NCBI GenBank assembly: GCA_964653075.1
Contig: CAZZAX010000019.1
Span: forward strand, 1-56,133
DNA from: NIOZ-UU13 sp964653075
GTDB lineage: Bacteria > Planctomycetota > Phycisphaerae > Sedimentisphaerales > Anaerobacaceae
Length of the DNA stretch: 56,133 bases
Reading direction: 5' to 3'
A program made the position numbers and the translations under genes. The notes under the pieces are model-generated. The model did not search any database and had not been told where the DNA came from. It saw only the letters and a program-made list of their open reading frames with translations. Below, one piece after another: positions 44,031 through 54,900 of the stretch. How positions within the stretch are numbered: the stretch's first letter is position 1; every line of letters begins with the position of its first letter.

Positions 44031-46253
44031 ATGAAATCTTTCAGAAGGTTACTTTTCATGTTAACTTGTTTGACCTTATCACAGAGCTGTTTTGCACAAG
44101 CATCTCCGTTTGATTTAACTGAATATCAACAATTCCTTGAGCAGCATAGAAATATGACTAACTCTGAGCTTTTACAGATGTATCCAATGGGGGATTTCAA
44201 AGATGATGTAAATATACCCTGGGAATCGGTCTTACATCATGATTTAATCGAGGCTGAATATAATTTAACCGATTATGAAAAAACCATGCTCCGAAAGCAT
44301 GGTTTTGTAGTTACTGAGAGACTAAAAAAAGACTCGTTTATCGGCCAATTTCTGGATATTTGGAAAAAAGACTTGCCTGTTTTTATTTCAACTGATGCCA
44401 TTCTCCACGCGTTTCATTTCTATTACGACACTATATTAATAGAAGTTGAGCTGGGTGTTCTGGTTGACCATCTCAAGACGTTCCTTTCCGAATTGCATGG
44501 CAAACTTCCTGATTTGGCTGCAAAGTACTCAACAAACAGGGAAATGGACCAAATGCTCCGAGATGCTGACATATATCTGACCGTACCAAGAAAATTACTG
44601 GGACAAACTGTATCTCCATATTACTCAAGCAACACTGCTGAAATCAACCAAATACTTAATCTGATTGATGCAGAGAATTTTGCCAGCTATCCATTCTTTT
44701 CTGAGAACTGCAAAGAAATTGATTTTAGCCAGTTCAAACCAAGAGGCCATTACACACAAAATATGGAGCTTGAGAATTATTTTCGAACAATGATGTGGCT
44801 TGGTAGAATTGAGATTTATTTGCTGCCGCCCCAGGCGACCCCCATGGGTTGTACTCCACAAACACCTGCAGATATTCAACGCCAGACAATTGATGCTGTT
44901 TTGATATTGGAACTAATGAATTTGGCCGGCGCCAACTCGCTTTATGACGAAATAGAAAATATCCTTTCCTTCTTAGTTGGTGAGCAGGATAATGTAACAC
45001 CACCGAATTTAAGGTCTGTAGTCGAGTCAATAAATCTGCAGGATGCGAGCCAGCTTTTAGATACTTTAATATTGCAGCAATTTCAAGACACACTTAAGAC
45101 CGAAGCGTTTGCCTTTCAGAAAATTCTATCGCAAGTTTTAGCACATGATCCCTCTACACCCGAGAGTATCCGGCCGGCTTCAGCCTTTATGTTGTTTGGT
45201 CAGAGATTTGTTATTGACTCTTATGTAACCGGTAATGTTGTAGCAGATAAAATCATATATAACGATATCCCTGTCTGTAGATTGTTTCCTTCTACTCTTG
45301 ATATACTGTTTGCATTAGGTAATGATGTTGCCGCACAATTGCTAATCCCGGAATTGAATCAATATCACTATTCAACAAATTTGGCCGCCTTAAGATACCT
45401 GATAGATTCGTATGATTCGGAGTTTTGGAATAGTTCTGTCTATAATATGTGGTTAGACTCTATCAGAATACTAAATCCTCCAATCGATAGAGAAAGCCTG
45501 CCACATTTCATGCAAACAGGTGCGTGGTGGCGGCAGAAAATGAATACACAGTTGGCTTCGTGGACTGAGCTTAGACACGACAATCTTTTATATGCAAAAC
45601 AATCCGGTACTTCGGCGTTCGTCTGCTCTTATCCTTGCGGTTATGTCGAACCGTTTCCTGAACTATTTCAACGCCTGAGTGGACTTGCTCAGACAGCACA
45701 TGACAAATTTGAAAACATTTCATTTTCTGATAGCAGCTTAAAAGCTGACATCTTGGACTACTATGATATGCTCGAGGATGTCACAGATACACTTGAGACG
45801 ATAGCTCGAAAAGAACTCGACGGTGAGCCTTTTGATTCAAACGATATATCGTTTATGAAGCAGATAATCTTTCGTGGATCGTATAGTGTCCTTGATGGAT
45901 GGTATGTAAGATTGATTTACGGTCCATCCTATGTACCTGCATGGCTAACAGGACCTTTTTCAGACTATTTAGTAGCTGATTATCATACTACACCAACTGA
46001 TTGCGCAGGTAACATTATGGGTTGGATTTCTCACGCCGGAACCGGACCGGTGGATTTGGCCATTGTAACAGCTGCATTGCCCGATGTAAACACAGCGGTT
46101 TTTGTCGGACCGGTAATGAGTTACTTTGAATACAGAACTACAGACTTTCAGAGACTAACAGATGAGGAATGGGAAATTACCTTTCTTCAAGAGGCAACAC
46201 GCCCAGATTGGACATCATCATTTCTGGCCAATGAGTCAGGTGAACCATATTAA
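44031..46253 (+). CDS. Secreted DUF3160 protein (copy 1)
   Basis: 740 residues, signal peptide 1-~23 (ending SCFAQA). SD GAAAGGGG before the ATG. Seen: STDAILHAFHFYYD (~121-134), FSQFKPRGHYTQNMELENYFRTMMWLGR (the DUF3160 core, split by position 232-259), LFGQRFVIDSYV, and the WTELRHDNLLYAKQSG motif with a CGYVEPFPELFQRL stretch near the C-terminus. DUF3160 proteins are large secreted proteins of unknown function in planctomycetes, clostridia and archaea. A second copy lies at 49452 with the GLUG gene in between. Confidence 0.92.
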   Translation: MKSFRRLLFMLTCLTLSQSCFAQASPFDLTEYQQFLEQHRNMTNSELLQMYPMGDFKDDVNIPWESVLHHDLIEAEYNLTDYEKTMLRKHGFVVTERLKKDSFIGQFLDIWKKDLPVFISTDAILHAFHFYYDTILIEVELGVLVDHLKTFLSELHGKLPDLAAKYSTNREMDQMLRDADIYLTVPRKLLGQTVSPYYSSNTAEINQILNLIDAENFASYPFFSENCKEIDFSQFKPRGHYTQNMELENYFRTMMWLGRIEIYLLPPQATPMGCTPQTPADIQRQTIDAVLILELMNLAGANSLYDEIENILSFLVGEQDNVTPPNLRSVVESINLQDASQLLDTLILQQFQDTLKTEAFAFQKILSQVLAHDPSTPESIRPASAFMLFGQRFVIDSYVTGNVVADKIIYNDIPVCRLFPSTLDILFALGNDVAAQLLIPELNQYHYSTNLAALRYLIDSYDSEFWNSSVYNMWLDSIRILNPPIDRESLPHFMQTGAWWRQKMNTQLASWTELRHDNLLYAKQSGTSAFVCSYPCGYVEPFPELFQRLSGLAQTAHDKFENISFSDSSLKADILDYYDMLEDVTDTLETIARKELDGEPFDSNDISFMKQIIFRGSYSVLDGWYVRLIYGPSYVPAWLTGPFSDYLVADYHTTPTDCAGNIMGWISHAGTGPVDLAIVTAALPDVNTAVFVGPVMSYFEYRTTDFQRLTDEEWEITFLQEATRPDWTSSFLANESGEPY

Positions 46254-46346
46254 CAGCGATAGTGGACCAAGAAGATGTTGGGTACCCTGGAGTTCTTCAG
46301 AAAATTCAGTTACAGCCTAACAAAGAAAAATGGAGGACAAAAAAAA

Positions 46347-49300
46347 GTGACGGTACGAAATCAAAAAATCCAGAGGGTTATTTATCTATTGTTATTGACG
46401 CTGTGCTTTTCCAGCTTACCAGCTCAAGCTAAATACGGCGGCGGCACGGGAGAACCAAATGATCCTTATCAGATCGTAACTGCTGAACAACTGATCTCGA
46501 TAGGCTCAGAAGAATCAGACCCTAACCTTTTATATAAACATTTTATATTGCTCAATAATATCGACTTGGATCCAAATCTGCCGGGTGGGCGGGTATTTAA
46601 TCGAGCCGTAATACCAAAGTTTTCCGGCACATTTGATGGGAATGGTTTTATTATAAGCAACCTTACTATCGTGGGTGATAGTGATCTTGGTCTGTTTGGC
46701 AAAATCAAAGAAGGGGCACAGATAAATCATTTGAATATTGTGGATGCGAGTGTGGTTGGTTCAGGAGACCGTATTGGAATTCTTTCTGGAAGTAATGGAG
46801 ATAATTCAAGGAGAGGAGGAAGAATTTTTGACTGCTTCGTTAATGGTAAGGTCAGAGGCGATAGATATGTCGGCGGGCTCGTGGGATGGAACAAAGGGAG
46901 TGTCCTCAACTGCTTCAGCACAGGTATGTCTGATGGAAGTGAGTATGTCGGCGGACTCATAGGAAATAACGAAGGAAGTAATTATAACTTGTCTTATGGT
47001 ACTGTACTTAACTGTTACAGTACTGGTATCGTCAGTGGCCAAAGACATGCCGGTGGACTCATAGGGTATAACGCCTTTGGTAGTATTCTAAACTGCTATA
47101 ACAGCGGTCCTGTCAGTGGAGGAACAAATATAGGTGGACTTATAGGTTTTAACAGGGGTACTGTGCTCAACTGCCACAGCACCGGGATGGTTAGTGGAAA
47201 TATTGATGTCGGCGGCCTCGTAGGTAGAAAAAGCAGTTACTGTAACATCACCTCAAGTTTCTGGAATATGGAGACTTCAGGTCAAGTTAAGAGTGCCGGG
47301 GGTATTGGTCTGACCACAGACAGGATGAAGGATATAAATACCTATATGGATGCAGGCTGGGATTTTTGGGGAGAACGTGAAAATGGACTCCATGAGATAT
47401 GGACGACCTCTGAGAACAGTGATTATCCTGTATTAAGTATTTTCCATGGCTTTGAGCCTCCAAAACTCTCTGGAGACGGCACTCTTGATTTCCCATATTT
47501 GATCTCTAGCGCAAGTGAGCTGAGTGCAGTTTTACACAATAAACCGGATGCTTTTTACCAAATGACGACAGATATTGATTTATCTGGCATTACCTGGTCC
47601 ATATCTGTGATCCCCGAGTTGATTGGATCTTTTAATGGACAGGGTTTAACTGTACGTAACTTGACTATAATTGGTGATAGAGGTCTCGGTCTGATTGGAA
47701 CACTCATGCCTGGGGCCGAAGTCAGAAACCTTGGTGTTACTCGTGCAAACGTGGCTGGCATAGGAAATTTTATTGGAATTATCACCGGGTATAACTATTG
47801 GGGCAGTGTGCTCAATTGCTACAGCACGGGCACGGCCGAGGGAGATGAGAATGTCGGTGGACTTATTGGAGAAAATTCCTTCGGTGAAGTAATCAGCAGC
47901 TACAGTGCAAGTACTCTTAGAGGTGAAATATTGGTTGGCGGACTTGTAGGATATAACTCTTCAGGTAAAGTAACCAATTCCTACAGCATAAGCAATGTAA
48001 ACGGTGAAAGAATAGTCGGTGGCCTCGTAGGATATAACTCTGAGGGTAGTATCCTAAATTGCTACAACAGCGGTCCGGTCAGTGGAGAAAAAACTATAGG
48101 TGGACTTGTAGGTTGGAACAGGGGTCAAGTGCTCAATTGTTATAGCAATGGGATGGTTAGTGGAAATATTTATGTCGGTGGGCTTGTGGGTTCTGAAAGT
48201 GACGCGGACAATAGCTTCTGGGATATCGAAACTTCAGGTCAGCTTGAGAGTGCAGGAGGCACCGGCTTAGTCACTGCCGCAATGCAGGATATAGCTACCT
48301 ATCTGAATGCAGGCTGGGATTTTATTGATGAGACCGAAAATTCTTCCGAAGATATATGGTTTATACCGGAACAAGACTATCCCCATTTAACCTGGGAGCT
48401 ATTAGATTTTTCTCAACGTATTAATACTAATTACGTTGATACAAGAATTGGCAAGATAATAAGTGTCGAGGGCAGGACACAATTGGGTGATATTTTCTGT
48501 ACTCTGATGGGTTGTATAAATGATCCCTGCTGTAATAGATGCTGGTCCTCATTAATCCTGAATACTACAGAAGAGCCGCTTCATCTGATAGGGGAAGATA
48601 TTAATTGTACCGGCACAGAATGCGGTATAACCTGCAGCCCTATCCAGGCAGGAAGATTATATATTATTGAAGGTATATTACGAGATCCAATGACATTAGA
48701 GGTAATAGATTATGAGGAGGTACCTTATTTAGTGGCAGGCTTCATTATCGTGGACGATTTTGAATCCTACAATGAACTTTGTCAAGAGCGTTGCAACAGG
48801 ATATGGGATGCATGGATAGATGGATTTGACAATCCGACAAATGGTTCCCAGGTAGGATACGATAAACCACCTTTCATAGAGGGAATAATCGTTCACGGTG
48901 GCTTTTGGTTAATGCCCTTTTTCTATGACAATTCCGGCCCGGCAAATATTTCAGAGGCTACCAGGACATTGACCGATATTCGTGATTGGACTGAAGAAGG
49001 TATTGGTGTATTGTCGCTTTGGTTCCACGGCGATCCGAACAATGATCCCGAACAAATGTATGTTGCTCTCAATAGTAGTGCGATAGCCTGCTACAATGAT
49101 CCCGAAGCTTTGTTGATAGAGGATTGGACCGAATGGACTATCGACCTTCAAGAGTTTGCGAATCAGGGCATAGACCTTACTAACGTCAATACGATTTCTA
49201 TTGGATTTGGCGATAAAAATAATCCCCGGCCTGGTGGTTCAGGTGTAATGTATTTTGATGATATTCGATTGTATCTATCTTCTTGGCCTAACTGGCCGGT

Positions 49301-49373
49301 CCCGATAGAACCGGAACTACCACCTACCTGGCCTTGGCCGGTCCCTATAGAACCAGAACTACCGCCTTTTTAG
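46347..49373 (+). CDS. Secreted GLUG-repeat protein with C-terminal CBM-like domain
   Basis: 1008 residues from GTG 46347; GGAGG at 46332-46336 supports it over the upstream ATG 46275, and the next paralogous start is built the same way. Signal peptide ends LPAQA, followed by KYGGGTGEPNDPYQI, a common planctomycete opening. Seen: two blocks of GLUG repeats (~130-320 and ~470-620) with 'VGGLVGWN' / 'GGLIGFNRG' and 'LNCYS' strands; a Cys-rich segment (~705-790); then VDDFESYND-like (VDDFESYNELC), IWDAWIDGFDN and MYFDDIRLY, the planctomycete CBM-like domain (~815-985). The tail repeats WPVPIEPELPP twice. Surface protein, perhaps carbohydrate-binding. Confidence 0.85.
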   Translation: MTVRNQKIQRVIYLLLLTLCFSSLPAQAKYGGGTGEPNDPYQIVTAEQLISIGSEESDPNLLYKHFILLNNIDLDPNLPGGRVFNRAVIPKFSGTFDGNGFIISNLTIVGDSDLGLFGKIKEGAQINHLNIVDASVVGSGDRIGILSGSNGDNSRRGGRIFDCFVNGKVRGDRYVGGLVGWNKGSVLNCFSTGMSDGSEYVGGLIGNNEGSNYNLSYGTVLNCYSTGIVSGQRHAGGLIGYNAFGSILNCYNSGPVSGGTNIGGLIGFNRGTVLNCHSTGMVSGNIDVGGLVGRKSSYCNITSSFWNMETSGQVKSAGGIGLTTDRMKDINTYMDAGWDFWGERENGLHEIWTTSENSDYPVLSIFHGFEPPKLSGDGTLDFPYLISSASELSAVLHNKPDAFYQMTTDIDLSGITWSISVIPELIGSFNGQGLTVRNLTIIGDRGLGLIGTLMPGAEVRNLGVTRANVAGIGNFIGIITGYNYWGSVLNCYSTGTAEGDENVGGLIGENSFGEVISSYSASTLRGEILVGGLVGYNSSGKVTNSYSISNVNGERIVGGLVGYNSEGSILNCYNSGPVSGEKTIGGLVGWNRGQVLNCYSNGMVSGNIYVGGLVGSESDADNSFWDIETSGQLESAGGTGLVTAAMQDIATYLNAGWDFIDETENSSEDIWFIPEQDYPHLTWELLDFSQRINTNYVDTRIGKIISVEGRTQLGDIFCTLMGCINDPCCNRCWSSLILNTTEEPLHLIGEDINCTGTECGITCSPIQAGRLYIIEGILRDPMTLEVIDYEEVPYLVAGFIIVDDFESYNELCQERCNRIWDAWIDGFDNPTNGSQVGYDKPPFIEGIIVHGGFWLMPFFYDNSGPANISEATRTLTDIRDWTEEGIGVLSLWFHGDPNNDPEQMYVALNSSAIACYNDPEALLIEDWTEWTIDLQEFANQGIDLTNVNTISIGFGDKNNPRPGGSGVMYFDDIRLYLSSWPNWPVPIEPELPPTWPWPVPIEPELPPF

Positions 49374-49451
49374 TTCTGGATTTAGCTTTTAATGAGAATT
49401 GCATACTCGACATAACAGATTTGTGTATATGAAAAAATGGAGGATAAGAAA

Positions 49452-51677
49452 ATGACGGCAGAACAAAAACAAAAAAAACAGCGGTCAATTCCTCTGTTGT
49501 TGGTGATTCTGTGCTTTTCAGGCTTACCAGCCCAGGCCAAGTATGATGGTGGTCCGGTTGAACCGAATTTCGCCGCCTATTACGAGCCCTGGGAATTTGC
49601 GTTCGAGCCTAATACAATAAGTTATGAGCTGCCTCTGGACATAAATATAATCACCAACTATGACTATGTGAATCAGAGGCTGGGTCTGGAGCAGGCCAGG
49701 GAGCTTATTAGCCAAAATGGGTTTGTTGTAATTGAGCATGATTTCGGTTTTTTTGCCGACGATGATGATATAGTAAGTCCGTACACGTATCTGCGAGAAG
49801 ATAATATTACCCTGTTTGTGACCTCGGATACACTTTTGCACCTGTATCATATTCAATTCGATGAGACCCTCAAAGAGATTGAAGAGCGGCAGTTCTACGA
49901 TGATATTCTCAAGCTGACGGACACCCTCCTTACTGATGCCCTGCAGCTCTATGATAAGCTTGAAGGTGACCTTAAGGAGGCGGCCAGGCGGAACGTGGCC
50001 TATCTGGCAGTGGCCGCTCAGTTAATCGGCTCATCGTCCCCCATCCCGGCGATTGTTTCTGGTGAAGTCTCCGGCGAGTTCATCAAAATTCAGAACCATT
50101 CAGGTTTTCAGTCCAGTGACATCTTCAAATATAGAGAAGACTACTCCCAATATGTCCCGCGAGGTCATTATACACGAAGCGAACGCCTCAAGAAGTATTT
50201 CAAGACCCTGATGTGGTATGGACGCATGGCCTTTCTTCTAAAAGGACGGGAAATTGAGGATCAATCGAATGATGCCATAATCAGTACCTACGATGCCAGG
50301 ATACAGACCCTGCAGGCCTGCCTTTTGGCTGTATCTCTTGATTCGCAACAGGTCGATGAGCGCTTGGCATGTGAAATATGGGACAGGATATACGCGGTGA
50401 CGGCTTTTTATGTAGGCTTGTCCGACGATCTCACACCATACGACTATCTTTGGGCCTTAGACCGTGTTTTTGATCAGGAATATTCGTTGGCAGAACTGGA
50501 AGATCCCGATAATTTTCATCAGTTCAGGACCGAGCTGGCATTGCTGCCGGCCCCGAAAATATACGGGGGCACCGGTGAGGTCAATGTTCCGCTTCCGGTA
50601 ACGGAGGAGAGCCTGAACGAGGTTCTCGATAAAACCAAAGGCATGCGCTTGATGGGCCAGCGATTTATCCCCGATTCTTATATGTTCCAGAACCTTGTCT
50701 TTCCCCGGGTCGAGGTTTACACTGGTGACTTAAATAATCTTCCATTCACAAGTGTCGTTAGCATTGCCGGTATTGTACGAGGTTACCCGCGTGGTCTGGA
50801 TGTTATGGCCCTTTTGGGTTCTGAACAGGCCAGAGCCATTCTTATACAGGAAGGGGATACGGATTATGTGGGCTACTGGGACCGGTTCAACGAATTAGAA
50901 GATCAGTTCGGTGTCTTCACCCGTGAAGACTGGAATCGGAATTTGTATTGGGGCTGGCTTTATAGCCTTCAGCCCCTGATTACCGATTATGGGGATGGTT
51001 ACCCGGCCTTTATGCAGAGTCCGTCCTGGTCGAAGAGGTCTCTCCATGCCGCTCTGGCCTCATGGGCGGAGTTGCGACACGATACTATCCTGTATGCCAA
51101 GCAAAGCTATAGCCCACCACCTTATTCCGAATCAAGCCCTCCAACTCCCCCCTGCTATGTTGAACCGGTGCCGGAGTTCTTTGGACGTTTACTGGCACTG
51201 GCCAAAATGACCCGAACCGGACTAACCGATATGGAGGTCCTGTCTGATCAGGCTGTAGAAAGGCTGCTGTCTTTTGAGGATATGTTGAACAGGCTTATAG
51301 AGGTCGTCTCGAAGGAATTGACCAACCGGCCCCTGTCCGATCAAGACAGATTATATCTGAATAATTTGGCCGATGATTTGGAATGGGTTGTAACAGGAAT
51401 TGGCGAGACGGGTCTTAAAACAACACTGGTTGCTGATGTACACACGGTCGGCAGTGAGGAAAGTGTTCTGGAGGAGGGGGTCGGAAAGGTTGACCTTGTC
51501 GTGGTGGCCTGCCCACGCACCGATGGTTCTGCCTTCCTGGCTGTCGGCCCGGTGCTGTCATATTATGAGTTCAAACACCCCATGGTCGATCGCTTGACGG
51601 ACGAGAAATGGCGTGAAGTTCTGGATTCACCGGATAAGCCCGAGCGGCCTGCATGGTACAGACCTTTAATGCCTTAG
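49452..51677 (+). CDS. Secreted DUF3160 protein (copy 2)
   Basis: 741 residues from ATG 49452; the earlier ATG (49437) overlaps the GGAGG that I take as its SD. Signal peptide ends LPAQA, then KYDGGPVEPN, nearly the same leader as the GLUG protein. DUF3160 core: YSQYVPRGHYTRSERLKKYFKTLMWYGR (split ~227-254), MGQRFIPDSYMF, WAELRHDTILYAKQSY, YVEPVPEFFGRL. Clear paralogue of copy 1 but with a leader like that of the GLUG gene, suggesting swapping of secretion modules. Confidence 0.92.
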   Translation: MTAEQKQKKQRSIPLLLVILCFSGLPAQAKYDGGPVEPNFAAYYEPWEFAFEPNTISYELPLDINIITNYDYVNQRLGLEQARELISQNGFVVIEHDFGFFADDDDIVSPYTYLREDNITLFVTSDTLLHLYHIQFDETLKEIEERQFYDDILKLTDTLLTDALQLYDKLEGDLKEAARRNVAYLAVAAQLIGSSSPIPAIVSGEVSGEFIKIQNHSGFQSSDIFKYREDYSQYVPRGHYTRSERLKKYFKTLMWYGRMAFLLKGREIEDQSNDAIISTYDARIQTLQACLLAVSLDSQQVDERLACEIWDRIYAVTAFYVGLSDDLTPYDYLWALDRVFDQEYSLAELEDPDNFHQFRTELALLPAPKIYGGTGEVNVPLPVTEESLNEVLDKTKGMRLMGQRFIPDSYMFQNLVFPRVEVYTGDLNNLPFTSVVSIAGIVRGYPRGLDVMALLGSEQARAILIQEGDTDYVGYWDRFNELEDQFGVFTREDWNRNLYWGWLYSLQPLITDYGDGYPAFMQSPSWSKRSLHAALASWAELRHDTILYAKQSYSPPPYSESSPPTPPCYVEPVPEFFGRLLALAKMTRTGLTDMEVLSDQAVERLLSFEDMLNRLIEVVSKELTNRPLSDQDRLYLNNLADDLEWVVTGIGETGLKTTLVADVHTVGSEESVLEEGVGKVDLVVVACPRTDGSAFLAVGPVLSYYEFKHPMVDRLTDEKWREVLDSPDKPERPAWYRPLMP

Positions 51678-51836
51678 CTGCTGCCGGGCCGATAATAATA
51701 TAAGAGACGAATATTTCGAGTCCAGGCTGACATACAAGGGCCGTGAGTATTTCACTTGCGGCCATTTCTTCCTTCTCAATCTAATCGATATAGTACGTTA
51801 TTGTATGTCCCTTCTAATGAAGCTGTGGTTTCGCTC

Positions 51837-51865
51837 TTGAATCGTTGTTTGATTTTTGCTATAAT
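51837..51865 (+). promoter_or_regulatory. Promoter of the LTD/CotH gene
   Basis: TTGAAT (51837-51842), 17-bp spacer, perfect TATAAT (51860-51865); start ~51872. The rest of the 51678-51969 gap shows nothing else. Confidence 0.75.
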
Positions 51866-51969
51866 AAAACTACGGTTTTATGTGCTTGCCTCCTCTCTGG
51901 AGACTAAAAGTCTGACAATATCGAAACACCATATATGACTGAGGAAGGGGATATAAAATACTTAATACT

Positions 51970-54900
51970 ATGAACAAGCTGCTTCCTATCCTGATGCTCA
52001 GCTTATTATTTACAGGTTTTATTCCGGTTGAACAAGTCTATAGCGCAGAAGTGCCTTTGGTAATCAATGAGTTCATGGCATCAAACAGCAGTGAGATCCG
52101 GGACCCGCAGGGCCAATATGACGACTGGATCGAAATATATAACTATGGTGTTAATGCTATTGATATAGGCGGATTGTATCTGACCGATGACCTATCCGAC
52201 CCGACCAAGTGGCGGATTCCCGATGGCAAACCGGGGGTGACTACCGTCCCCGCGGGGGGCTATCTGTTGATTTGGGCGGACGATGATATTGCTGATAGCG
52301 GGCTGCATGCGAACTTCAAACTTAGTGCAATCGGTGAGGAGATTGGCTTGTTTGATACCGATGGCGTTACTTTAATTGACTTCTGTTTTTTTGATGAGCA
52401 GACTGCCGATATTTCCTACGGTCTTTACCCCGATGCTGGTGATAACTGGCGTTTCTTTGGTTTTCCAAGCCCCGGAGGGCAAAATAATAATGCTTATTTG
52501 GGTGAGGTGTCCCGGGTGGAATTCAGCCACAAGCGGGGCTTTTACGAAGCGCCGTTCTTGGTCACGATAGCAACCGAAACCAGGGATGCTGTTATCTATT
52601 ACACGCTCGACGGCAGCGATCCGTATTATTATCAGGCTGATCGTGGCGGGCGGTATCAGGTTGGGACGGTTTATACTAATCCTGTTTATATCGATAAAAC
52701 TACCTGCTTGTGGGCAAAGGCAGTCAAGCCGGGCTTCAAGACAACTAATGGGGCTGCCCAGACTTATATTTTTCTCGATGACGTGATTGCTCAGGACCGT
52801 CAGGCTGCGCTGGAAGCGGGATTTCCGGGTTCTTGGGGCGGTACGAGTCCGGACTACGGTATGGATCGCGATGTGATTGGGCAGAACAGAGAGGATTTGT
52901 TCGGCGGAATCTATGCAAAAACGATTCGAGATGACCTGAAGTCAATTCCTACGATGTCGATATTGATGAAAATCGACGATATGTTCGGGGACGACGGAAT
53001 CTATACCAATTCTACACAGCATGGTACAAGCTGGGAGTGTCCGGCATCGGTCGAGCTGATCTGTCCTGATGGCCGGGACGGCTTTCAGGTTAGCTGTGGT
53101 ATTCGCATTCAGGGCGGTTATTTTCGACAACATAACGCAACAAAAAAACATTCTTTCCGCCTTCTGTTCAAGGGGATTTACGGGCTGACCAAACTGCAGT
53201 ATCCGCTGTTTGGCGAGGACGCTGCTGATAGCTTTGATACTATTGTTCTCAGGGCCGGTGCAAACGACGGCTATTCATGGAACGCTGCCAGATATACCGA
53301 ACAGTACACACGGGATGAGTTCGGGCGCGAGTTGCAGCGGGCTACGGGCAACGCCGGCGCCCACGGAATCTTTGTGCATCTGTACATAAACGGGATTTAC
53401 TGGGGATTGTATAATCCTGTTGAACGCCCGGACAACGCCTTTTCCGCCGGCTACTATGGAGGCGAAAGGGACAACTGGGACGCGATTCATGATAACGCCG
53501 CTAACGATGGGGACAAGACGGCCTGGAACCAGATGATTGCCAGGTGCCGGCAGGCCTCGAATTCCAATGAGGTTTATCAGGAGCTTCAGGGTAACAATCC
53601 CGACGGTACGCCGAATCCGGCCTATCCGAATCTGCTCGATGTCACGAACTATGTTGATTATCTGATAGTTAACCTGTGGGGTGGCAACTGGGACTGGCCG
53701 TGGAAAAACTGGTGGGCCGGGCGGGAGCGGTCGGATAACAGTACCGGCTTTAAGTTTTACTGCTGGGACTATGAAAATACCATCGGCAACAATCTTGGCC
53801 GCTCGCCGCTCAATAAGAATGCCCTGAATAATAATTTCTCACAGGCCGGAGAGCCGCATCAATCTCTGAAACAGAATGCCGAGTACAGGCTGCTTTTTGC
53901 CGACCGCGTTCATAAATTCTTTTTCAACGGGGCAGTTCTAACGCCGGAGTCGTTAATCAATCGTTATGCTGATCTGGCCGCCGGTGTGGAAAGGGCTATC
54001 GTTGCCGAGTCTGCTCGCTGGGGGGACCAGCATCACAGCCGGCCGTTAACGTTAGAGCAGTGGTACGATAGCGACAATAATTACAACGATGGGCACGCCG
54101 GGCGGGACTGGATTTTGAATTACTATCTTCCTCAGCGATCTGATATAGTCCTGCAGCAGTTCCGAGATGCCGGTCTCTATCCCGGTGTGGATGCGCCGGT
54201 ATTCTATATCGACGGCTCGTATATGTACGGGGGACATATCACTAAGAATAATTCACTTTCGATGGTTTCTTCCAAAGGTACAATATGGTACACCCTCGAC
54301 GGCTCCGACCCGCGCATTGCTGGCACGTCCCGGCCGGGCGATATTACAAGTACTACCCTTGTGGCTGAGAATGCCCAAAAGAAAGTTCTTGTTCCAACAA
54401 GGTCTATTAGCAACAACTGGAAAGGAGGACAGCCCTTCGATGACTCGGCCTGGTCGATTGGCCTCGGAAATCCCGGCGGTGTCGGCTATGAAAGAAGCTC
54501 CGGTTATCAGAACTACATAAGCCTTGATGTGCAGCAGCAGATGTATAACGGGAACACCAGTTGTTATATCCGTATTCCTTTTACAGTTGACAGCGATGAC
54601 CTGGCCGGGTTCAACATTATGACATTGAAAATTAGGTACGATGACGGGTTTGTCGCCTACCTTAACGGCACTGGAATAGACGGACGTAATTTCACCGGTA
54701 CACCTCAGTGGAATTCCAGTGCCTCGGCCCAGAACACCGATTCGGCGGCAGTGGTATTCGAGAATTTTAATGTCTCATCGTTTCTGAACGTACTTCGCAG
54801 CGGCGAGAATATCCTGGCTATCCACGGGCTCAATCAAAGGCCTACAAGCAGTGACTTTTTGATATCGGTAGAACTGGTTATCACAAAAAGCATCCCTGTT

